From: Heterostelium multicystogenum
Taxonomy: Eukaryota; Evosea; Eumycetozoa; Acytosteliales; Acytosteliaceae
Length of the DNA: 22,090 nucleotides
Assembly: GCA_003667245.1 (NCBI GenBank)
Contig: RCNN01000456.1
Span: 1-22,090 of the forward strand
Direction: 5' to 3'
Position 1 is the first letter of the stretch. Each line of letters opens with the position of its first letter. The position numbers were made by a program, and so were the translations under genes. Positions 15,510-22,090 of the stretch are shown here, one piece after another. A model generated the notes under the pieces. The model saw only the letters and a program-made list of their open reading frames with translations, did not search any database and was not told the DNA's origin.

Positions 15510-16781
15510 TTATATCCACGCAATCCATGAACAGCATCCCAGAATGTGTTTTTTAACACCTCCCCACACCACCTTTTCCCCCTTTTCAATTTCATTGGTG
15601 ACCTCGCTCATTTTACCCGAGTTACCCCATGTTTCGTGATATCCAACATCTGCTCCATTTGGTGATCCAGGTGGTGTTGTTGGTGCTTCTTGGGTTGGTG
15701 GTGATGTAGGGGGTGGGTTTGGTTGAGTTGGTTGTTGATTGGGTGATGGAGGATTTCCGTTACCACCAGTTCCGGGAACATTTGATACTACGGCTGGAGA
15801 GGAAGCTATCTCAGGACCATTCAGACCCACGCTGACTGCTGCAGTGACAACTACAGTCACCCCAGCGGTGACGCCAACAGCAATGTCTTGACCCCTTCCA
15901 TGCCCACCTTGGGTTGTTTCGGTTGAATTATCAACCTCGCACTCTAGCTTACCAGATTTTCTTTTCTTTGTTGGTCCTTGTGAAACTACATCTGTTGTCG
16001 CAGTTGTCGCAGTTGTTGCGGTTGTTGCTGAGGTCTTGTTTGCGACATATGGCGGCAACTTAGAATTTGGCTCTGTCCATTTGAAAATCCCGTCTTCGTT
16101 TTTACCAAGCACTGGTTTCCACACGACTTCATTGAGACGTTGTTCGTTACCGGCATAGTTCTTCTCAAAAGTGGCCATGATGTCGATTGGTAAGCCATTG
16201 GATCCAAGTAACAGACCATCAGGAGTTGACATTCCACCATGATTTATGGCATTGAATGTACCAATAAACTCGGTCAACAAGTCAGCTTCCAGAGAGAATG
16301 TGTCATAGTTGATATCCACATTTTGATCTTTTCTGTTTTTTTTTCTTATCTCATGGAGTCCGGGTAATGCGTAGTAGCAGACCATATCACAATTGCGGAA
16401 TTTGACCTGATCCTCTTTGGCCTTATCAGCTGCATTGAGTTTATCTCCGGCTGTAAAATGACTCATGATTCTATCATATATGTTGACATTTGATTCTCCA
16501 ATGTATGTCAATGTGGCCATTTCATGCTCTACACATTCCCCATCTTTTTTGATAACAACATCCTTGTTTCTCTCGAAGAACAGATAGATTCCAGGTTTGG
16601 TTGGGGCTGGTGACGGCGGAGTATAAGGTTTGGCTCCCGGTTTTCGAATGTTCTCGTAACACTTCCAGTTGGATGTTGAAGGTTGCATATACCAAGCTGC
16701 TTGATACTTCTTGGTGAATGTTGCAAGAGAAATATTAGCTAATAATAAAATGGCTAGATACAGTAATAATAATGTTCTCAT
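15510..16781 (-). CDS. Secreted-type GIY-YIG nuclease-domain protein (423 aa), right copy
   Basis: Identical to the left copy through residue 410: signal peptide, GIY (64-66), YIG (93-95), R104, H108, E165, KKRK patch, Val/Ala stretch and Pro-rich tail. It then diverges because an A run near 15552 (minus strand) has six A instead of five. The C-terminus becomes KHILGCCSWIAWI instead of NTFWDAVHGLRGYN, and the stop falls almost at the same place. A homopolymer miscall is the likeliest cause; if real, the two arms encode different C-termini. Divergent from the small gene at 17141; shares the 359-bp promoter. Confidence 0.8.
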   Translation of the reverse strand: MRTLLLLYLAILLLANISLATFTKKYQAAWYMQPSTSNWKCYENIRKPGAKPYTPPSPAPTKPGIYLFFERNKDVVIKKDGECVEHEMATLTYIGESNVNIYDRIMSHFTAGDKLNAADKAKEDQVKFRNCDMVCYYALPGLHEIRKKNRKDQNVDINYDTFSLEADLLTEFIGTFNAINHGGMSTPDGLLLGSNGLPIDIMATFEKNYAGNEQRLNEVVWKPVLGKNEDGIFKWTEPNSKLPPYVANKTSATTATTATTATTDVVSQGPTKKRKSGKLECEVDNSTETTQGGHGRGQDIAVGVTAGVTVVVTAAVSVGLNGPEIASSPAVVSNVPGTGGNGNPPSPNQQPTQPNPPPTSPPTQEAPTTPPGSPNGADVGYHETWGNSGKMSEVTNEIEKGEKVVWGGVKKHILGCCSWIAWI

Positions 16782-17140
16782 GATTAGTGGTGATGATGTT
16801 CATTGATACCAAATAAATCTATTTATACTTTTGTTAAGTGGGGTTGGGATTATTGTTATAAATCGAAATATTTGTAAATTGGGGTATTTAAGTTAAACAC
16901 ATTCAAAATAGTTTGTGAGGTTGACACGCCTTGGTTAAATTAAATATTCAAAGTAGGGTTGGGGTGAGTATTATAAATGGAAATATTTGTAAATATGGGG
17001 TAAATATTCAAATTACCTACAATAGAATATATGTGAATTTCACATTCATCAAGATATATCTATTTATCTCATTTATATATAACTAAACATCTTATTGGTA
17101 TTGTCAGACTTACAAACATATCTACATCACATTAACACAA
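16782..17140. promoter_or_regulatory. Shared divergent promoter, inner-right copy
   Basis: Mirror of 5240-5598. Minus-strand TATAAATA at 16820-16827. Direct repeats at 16837-16888 and 16954-17003. Confidence 0.6.
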
Positions 17141-17611
17141 ATGGATTACAGAGATATTGCAAACCTACAACTACAGAATCCGTGTTCAAAGCATGCTGGA
17201 TTGGGTGGGGGTTACGCTCACCCGTTTTGTAAGACATTCGAAGAGTTTCAAGATCCAGAGAGAGATGTACCTTTATTGGAAACTGGTTGTAATGAAGCAT
17301 GTAGAGGGAAGTTGATTAAAGATCTTGAACATTTCAAAGTGTACTTTGATCGCATGATCGATTACGTACGGAACACAAAACTTGGTTTACCAACTATCTA
17401 CCCAACATATTACGACATGCAATTCTATCAAGAGGGTAGAATGTTCCCTGAAGATTTGAAATGGTTACAGGGGTGTTTCTACAAACCACAACCAAGGTAC
17501 AACTCCAAAAACGAAGAGGTATACGATGAAGTTGACAGAAATGGAAATATTATTAAAGGACCACCTCCTGCTGGTTATGATAACTACGATTACTTTATGA
17601 AATTTGATTAA
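17141..17611 (+). CDS. Unrecognised 156-aa partner protein, inner variant (right copy)
   Basis: Same protein as 4769-5239, residue for residue. It starts at ATG 17141 in ACACAAATGG context and ends MKFD-stop. Perfect conservation between arms contrasts with about 20 replacements against the outer variant (835-1296). It faces away from the right GIY-YIG gene across the shared promoter. The 46-bp GC-rich insertion lies 33 bp past its stop. Confidence 0.8.
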   Translation: MDYRDIANLQLQNPCSKHAGLGGGYAHPFCKTFEEFQDPERDVPLLETGCNEACRGKLIKDLEHFKVYFDRMIDYVRNTKLGLPTIYPTYYDMQFYQEGRMFPEDLKWLQGCFYKPQPRYNSKNEEVYDEVDRNGNIIKGPPPAGYDNYDYFMKFD

Positions 17612-17644
17612 TAAAGTAGTTTAATATAAAGATATTAATGGGTA

Positions 17645-17690
17645 TCTCATTCCGCTCAGTCCATCCGCTCCATATCCGGTACCCCATATA
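17645..17690. mobile_element. 46-bp GC-rich insertion, right inner copy
   Basis: Mirror of 4690-4735: CTCATTCCGCTCAGTCC and ATCCGCTCCATATCCGG, then TACCCC. Absent from 21024-21060 of the outer copy. Confidence 0.4.
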
Positions 17691-17700
17691 AATTAAGTTG

Positions 17701-17718
17701 ATTTGTAGTCCTACAAAT
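17701..17718. terminator. 8-bp-stem hairpin, inner-right copy
   Basis: Same element as 1357-1374. Confidence 0.4.
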
Positions 17719-17764
17719 ACCGCGTCTACTACACAATCAATGAACACTCTACATTATCCACATC

Positions 17765-17780
17765 TCTCTTATATAAGAGA
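17765..17780. terminator. 16-bp palindrome, inner-right copy
   Basis: TCTCTTATATAAGAGA, as at 1421-1436. Confidence 0.4.
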
Positions 17781-17825
17781 AGAAATCTACAAATAAAGTG
17801 AATAACGTTTTAGTCTACATACAGT

Positions 17826-18008
17826 TTAGTAATAAAGATTGAGTTGATGATGTTGGACAACTGCTGTGTACATGTAGTCGACATTCTCCAAGAGAACCTT
17901 TCTGAATTTCTTATCGATGACTGGTACAAATGGAATATTGTTTACCATGCCACGTTTCCAAAGGTTATCAACCATATCTACAGATTGTTGCAGGAAGCTG
18001 CTCAGGTA
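17826..18008 (-). pseudogene. C-terminal tail of a kelch-like paralogue (right inner)
   Basis: Mirror of 4372-4554, ending HHQLNLYY. No blades or start attached. Confidence 0.6.
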
Positions 18009-18179
18009 TCATCTAGTACAGGTGAAATTACAACAACAACAACAACAACAACAACTACTACTAAAACATATCAGTTTTATTATTAAATAATATCATCATC
18101 TATCTCGACAGTGTAGAAATTAGTGAAGAATACAATGTGGGTAGGTTTACAACCCGAGGGGTGTCATGTGATTCATCAT

Positions 18180-18356
18180 CCGTTACATATCAGTTTGTTA
18201 TGATGGTCAAGATCATATCTATTTGGTTAATGTTTATGAAACACTTCGAATTGATCGATTCAACATCAAAACAATGACATTTGAAAGATATCATCAATTA
18301 CCAAAATTTTATGGACAACAAGTATCAACAATGATCTTGGATGGAATATTATATTC
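18180..18356 (+). pseudogene. Kelch-blade fragment (right)
   Basis: Mirror of 4024-4200: VCYDGQDHIYLVN, FNIKTMTFERY and MILDGILYSLS-stop. Confidence 0.6.
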
Positions 18357-18365
18357 ATTGTCATG

Positions 18366-18950
18366 ATGGTATAATTAAAATATTTGTTTAACAATAAATA
18401 GTATTATGATTTTTAATATTTTTGGTGTAATAATACAAGGGTGTAGATTGATGATGGTACAATATGATATTATATCATTTTGATCAATACTACCAATATC
18501 CAACAGTTCAAAAGTGTCTGGAAGTTAATTCTAATTTTGATTCAAGGAAAATGTAGCTCTGAGATATGTGATCAACAATGATCCACAATAATCAAGAAAA
18601 CATTCACTTTTCGTTTACTTGAAGTCCCAAGTATAATGATTCAATTCAGGTATCGTTATGATTGTTTTTGATCAGACTCAGAAGTTTGAGATACAATTTG
18701 TATTGAATTTTTTTATGAAACCCCAATTCATCAAATTAAAATTTTAGGAAAGTGAACTTATTTATTAAAGTTTAATAGGGTATACCAATTTATACATCAT
18801 GTATATCGATATCAACCACTACAAACAAAATTTTATGGAGGTGTTTGAGTTTACAAATGATTTTACATATTAAAAACTACCTTCGAAATACATGTATTTT
18901 TTCTAAAAACACCGACAATAGAAAAAAGTGTCATATTCTATTGTTAATTT
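18366..18950. other. AT-rich stretch, no gene seen
   Basis: Mirror of 3430-4014; nothing recognised. Confidence 0.5.
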
Positions 18951-18979
18951 AGATGGAATTATCATTTCTATTAGGAGTC

Positions 18980-19376
18980 CATTTAGAATTGTTGGTTGGT
19001 AGAAATAATTATATATATATTTGGGTGATAAAGCTTTTCCTCTGCATCACTATCCACCAAAACCAGCATATCTACTTATATATGAGTTCTCTATTGACTC
19101 CACCCATACCAACCTCGGCCAGTATGACATCGATGTCTATTCTCCAGGTCATATGATGCTCCTTAAAGTACTCTAGACAAGTCTCAACATGTTTCTTTTG
19201 ATTTCCGAGTCACCAAGAGATCAAAATTGCACCTTCATTGGCCCAAAGATTCTCTCATTGTTGACTGTCATCACTTTCCACAAGGACATAAAGACACAAA
19301 TCTTCAGACAATATAATCCTAGTGTTGTTTTGAAATGTGATCTATATTTATTGGAAAATAATAAATAAATCATTAG
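18980..19376 (-). pseudogene. Unrecognised coding relic, frame-broken (right)
   Basis: Mirror of 3004-3400, with one extra T/A in the run near 19224 relative to the left copy, which moves one of the frame breaks. Confidence 0.35.
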
Positions 19377-19566
19377 CCATTATTAATTTGAATTTAGTCT
19401 TTCCGATCGAAGTATTAGAAATATATTTTTCAGCTTTTGAAGTATCTTTTCGTATATATAAAGTTCAATTTGGTTCAAATTAGATTGATTCCATTGAAAA
19501 TCATTCCTTCCAAGCTAAAGTTTAATAATTAAAACTGGATTGATTTCATGTAAAAAGAAAATCCAA

Positions 19567-19692
19567 CTCTAGTTATTCCAAAATGAAAATAGAATATTCT
19601 TATCATGATATTGCAAAGAATATAATATTCCATTCAAGATCATTGTTGATAATTGCATGTCATAATGTATCTCCTATGATCTCATAGGAGAT
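19567..19692 (-). pseudogene. Kelch-family fragment and adjacent 11-bp-stem inverted repeat (right)
   Basis: Mirror of 2688-2813. The inverted repeat is 19669-19692; the fragment reads STMILNGILYSLQ on the minus strand. Confidence 0.4.
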
Positions 19693-19915
19693 GATAAATG
19701 AAACATAATTAATAAGAATTATCCATTTCTATGAATTTCGACTTTCTTGTGTTGAATTCCCAACAATCCATATTAATTTCGTAATTGGTGGTTGAGAATT
19801 TGATCTATATTAACTAGCATTATCATCAAGTCAATAAAAATCAAAATCAAAGCTTTGACAACATCGTATTAACTGTTGTTTTTGTTTTTATTTATTATTA
19901 CTTAAGAAAGAAATT
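19693..19915. other. AT-rich non-coding stretch upstream of the right B-box start
   Basis: Mirror of 2466-2687. TTTTTGTTTTTATTTATTAT precedes the ATG at 19916. Confidence 0.4.
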
Positions 19916-20898
19916 ATGTCTAATAGTAGTAATAATAACAAGCGTCTAAAGTGTCAGATTCACAACAAAAGTTATAAATTCATTTGTTACAAATTGATGT
20001 GTTCAAGTTGTTTGTTGAATCACTCAAAAAAAACAACCTGATCATTCACTATTCCTGGATGATGCTCTAAGAAATTCAATTCGACAATGATCATCAATCA
20101 ATGATTCTATATCTATTGAATCAATACAATCAATCATTCAATGACAAAACAATCGATGATATCAAACAACATTCATATTCATTGACCACCAAAGCATTCG
20201 ATTCTGAATCAATGAAATCAATCATCAAACAATCAATACAATTATCAATCAAATCAAAGACAACAAACAATGAAGATCATGATGATGATTCAAACAAATC
20301 AACATATATCTTCACAACACACCGGTATAAAGGAGCAACACTCATCAATCTTTCAAACAACAATTCAATCGAACAATTACGATTAGATTATTATCAATTG
20401 TACATTCCCATCAATTATCAGAGTTGATGAATATATCTATCTATTTGGTGGTTGGAGTAATCAAAAACAAATGGATTCGAATCTCAAACAAATCTCAATC
20501 AAATTGAACACATTGGTATTATGGATGGAATTGATCCTGACTTTTACAAATCAGTTTGTTATGATGGTCAAGATCATATCTATTTGGTTAATGGTTATGA
20601 AACACATCGAATTGATCGATCCAACATCAAAACAATGACATTTGAAAGATATCTGAAATTACCACAAGGAAATGGTAGACCAGAACTACTGGTCACTGGT
20701 GAACTAGTCAATGGTGATCAGATATCAAGTGGATTGGCCGATTTCATTATCAAGGCATACCCTATCATCAAGCAGTGCATAAACAACATGCCTTTTGTAC
20801 CAGTCATCGATAAGAAATTCAGAAAGGTTCTCTTGGAGAATGTCGACTACATATACACAGCAATTATCCAACATCATCAACTCAATCTTTATTACTAA
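19916..20898 (+). pseudogene. B-box / kelch-like gene, frame-broken (right copy)
   Basis: Mirror of 1482-2465. The B-box-like start (KCQIHNKSYKFICYK, then MCSSCLLNH) ends in a stop at 20039. The frame from 20101 (MILYLLNQYNQSFNDKTIDD) runs to 20427 and breaks two bases earlier than on the left, because TT is missing near 20391. The final frame (MDGIDPDFY from 20521) runs to the HHQLNLYY end. The different breaks in the two arms show either independent decay or base-calling noise on a gene already disrupted in both. Confidence 0.7.
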
Positions 20899-20943
20899 AC
20901 TGTATGTAGACTAAAACGTTATTCACTTTATTTGTAGATTTCT

Positions 20944-20959
20944 TCTCTTATATAAGAGA
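20944..20959. terminator. 16-bp palindrome, outer-right copy
   Basis: TCTCTTATATAAGAGA, as at 1421-1436. Confidence 0.4.
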
Positions 20960-21005
20960 GATGTGGACAATATAGAGTGTTCATTGATTGTGTAGTAGCC
21001 GCGGT

Positions 21006-21023
21006 ATTTGTAGGACTACAAAT
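21006..21023. terminator. 8-bp-stem hairpin, outer-right copy
   Basis: Same element as 1357-1374. Confidence 0.4.
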
Positions 21024-21084
21024 CAACTTAATTTACCCTTTAATATCTTTATATTAAAACTACTTTATTAATCAAATTTCATAA

Positions 21085-21548
21085 TTAATCGTAGTTATCA
21101 CGACCAGCAGGAGGTGGTCCTTTAATAATATTTCCATTCCTGTCAACTTCATCGTATACCTCTTCGTTTTTGCAGTTGTACCTTGGTTGTGGTTTGTAGA
21201 AACACTCCTGGAACCCTTTCACATCTTCAGGGAACATTCTACCCTCTTGATAGAATTGCATGTCATAATGTGTTGGGTAGATAGTTGGTAAACCAAGTTT
21301 TGTGTTCCGTATGCAATCGATCATGCGATCAAAGTACACTTTGTAATGTTCAAGATGTTGAATCAAATTCCCTCTACAAGCTTCATTACAACCAGTTTGC
21401 AATAAAGGTACATCTCTATCTGCTGTATCTGGATCTTGAAACTCTTTCGAATGTATCACAAAAACGGGAGATTGTAACCGCTACCCATCCAAGCATGCTT
21501 TGAACACGGATTCTGTAGTTGTAGGTTTGCAATATCTCTGTAATCCAT
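21085..21548 (-). pseudogene. Partner-protein gene, outer variant, frame-broken (right copy)
   Basis: Counterpart of 835-1296, ATG at 21548. Two extra bases (T in the GTTTTTGTG run near 21463, A in GAAAGAG near 21444) break the frame between PFC and FEEFQ. From FQDPDTADRD onward it is open and matches the left outer variant to the DNYD stop, so it belongs to the same diverged lineage. Both lesions sit in homopolymers near the window end; the true gene may be intact. Confidence 0.7.
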
Positions 21549-21805
21549 TTGTGTTAATGTGATGTAGATATGTTTGTAAGTCTGACAATACCAATAAGAT
21601 GTTTAGTTATATATAAATGAGATAAATAGATATATGTTGAAGAATGAATGAATGTGAAATATTCACATATATTTCTATTGTATTGTAATTTTGAATATTT
21701 ACCCCATATTTACAAATATTTCGATTTATAACAATAATCCCAACCCCACTTAACAAAAGTATAAATAGATTTATTTGGTATCAATGAACATCATCACCAC
21801 TAATC
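21549..21805. promoter_or_regulatory. Shared divergent promoter, outer-right copy
   Basis: 257 bp with TATAAATA at 21760-21767. A single TTTACAAATATTTCGATTTA element joins the left flank of inner repeat A to the right flank of repeat B, as expected from recombination between them. The outer-left promoter has a different junction. Confidence 0.6.
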
Positions 21806-22090
21806 ATGAGAACACTATTATTACTATATCTAGCCCCATTATTATTAGCTAAATTTCTCTTGCAACATTCACCAAGAAGTATCAAGCAGCTTGGTAAAAG
21901 TCAACCTTCCAGCATCCAAATGAAAGTGTTACGAGAACATTCGAAAAACCGGGAGCCAAACCTTATACTCCGCCGTCACCAGCCCCAACCAAACCTGGAA
22001 TCTATTCTGTTCTTCGAGAGAAACAAGGATGTTGTTATCAAAAAGATGGGGAATGTGTAGAGCATGAAATGGCACATTGACATACATTGG
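21806..22090 (+). pseudogene. Outer-right GIY-YIG gene, multiply frameshifted, cut by window end
   Basis: Starts MRTLLLLYLA but loses register within the signal peptide (CCCCATT for CCATTTT near 21834, missing T in AATATTTC near 21851). It keeps the five-A run before CCGGGAGCC that also breaks the outer-left copy. GIY (near 22000) and the region up to TACATTGG are readable in pieces. Sequence ends before the YIG helix. Extra one-base changes here are much denser than in the inner copies. Confidence 0.75.

Larger units (their letters stand above)
16344..17939. repeat. Inner copy of the nested inverted repeat, right arm
   Basis: Mirror of 4441-6036, essentially identical to it. Carries the intact small gene (17141-17611) and the 5' part of the GIY-YIG gene (15510-16781). 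Confidence 0.85.
15362..22090. repeat. Right arm of ~6.7-kb inverted repeat
   Basis: Mirror image of 295-7016 with the same genes in opposite order and orientation. The inner boundary at about 15362 falls inside a plus-strand coding fragment (14948-15390). Between about 21430 and 22090 this arm carries many one-base insertions relative to the left arm, for example extra A/T in runs near 21444 and 21463. These could be real decay or poor consensus at a contig end. Confidence 0.93.
20787..22090. repeat. Outer copy of the nested inverted repeat, right arm (cut by window end)
   Basis: Mirror of about 295-1593. The small gene and the GIY-YIG gene are both frame-broken here. The window ends inside the GIY-YIG domain, so the outer boundary seen at 141 on the left cannot be examined on this side. 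Confidence 0.8.

Noticed and set aside
1..22090. Dictyostelid nuclear plasmid (Ddp2-like, with long inverted repeats) or the rDNA palindrome
   Set aside because: No Rep-like gene and no rRNA seen; kelch, transposase and other chromosomal-type gene relics argue for a chromosome.
1..22090. CRISPR-like or phase-variation arrays
   Set aside because: The only tandem repeats are microsatellites and the in-frame 54-bp coding repeat; no spacer structure.

Overview
The window looks like nuclear DNA of a dictyostelid social amoeba. It is AT-rich, genes have A-rich leaders (e.g. before 12158), introns are short with GTAAG/TAG-type borders (10830-10921, 12379-12455), and trinucleotide repeats are common. 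One disrupted gene pairs a B-box zinc finger with kelch-like sequence, a combination typical of this group. The species cannot be fixed from sequence alone.

The layout is a nested palindrome. A left arm (about 295-7016) and a right arm (about 15362-22090) are near-perfect reverse complements; paired positions sum to about 22380. They flank an 8.35-kb single-copy spacer. Each arm is itself a smaller inverted repeat. An outer module (141-1593, mirrored at about 20787-22090) faces an inner, diverged copy (4441-6036, mirrored at about 16344-17939) across about 2.8 kb of eroded kelch-gene debris. The module therefore occurs four times.

The module is a head-to-head gene pair on one short shared promoter. 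One gene encodes a 424-residue protein with a signal peptide, a complete GIY-YIG nuclease motif set, a KKRK basic patch, a hydrophobic Ala/Val stretch and a Pro-rich tail. The other encodes an unrecognised 153-156-residue protein without a signal peptide. Downstream of the small gene, a kelch-gene tail converges on it across a 3' region with two conserved perfect hairpins. Both inner pairs are intact. Both outer GIY-YIG copies carry the same frameshift, while the left outer small gene stays open. Inner and outer copies differ almost only by amino-acid replacements. A paired, diversifying system of the effector-immunity or toxin-antidote kind is my leading hypothesis, not a demonstrated function.

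The spacer holds two PIF/Harbinger-type DDE transposase relics in opposite orientation (10545-11316 plus, 13338-14871 minus). It also has a 419-residue protein with eight 18-residue repeats, a small two-exon gene (12158-12498), a possible 88-residue membrane protein (7645-7911) and several broken coding fragments. A gene fragment entering from the spacer stops at the right-arm junction (15362), and a foreign coding fragment lies outside the left module (3-140).

Caveat: the two arms differ mainly by homopolymer-length changes over most of their length. The duplication is therefore very recent, gene-converted, or partly an assembly effect. Small frameshifts near the window ends may be base-calling errors.
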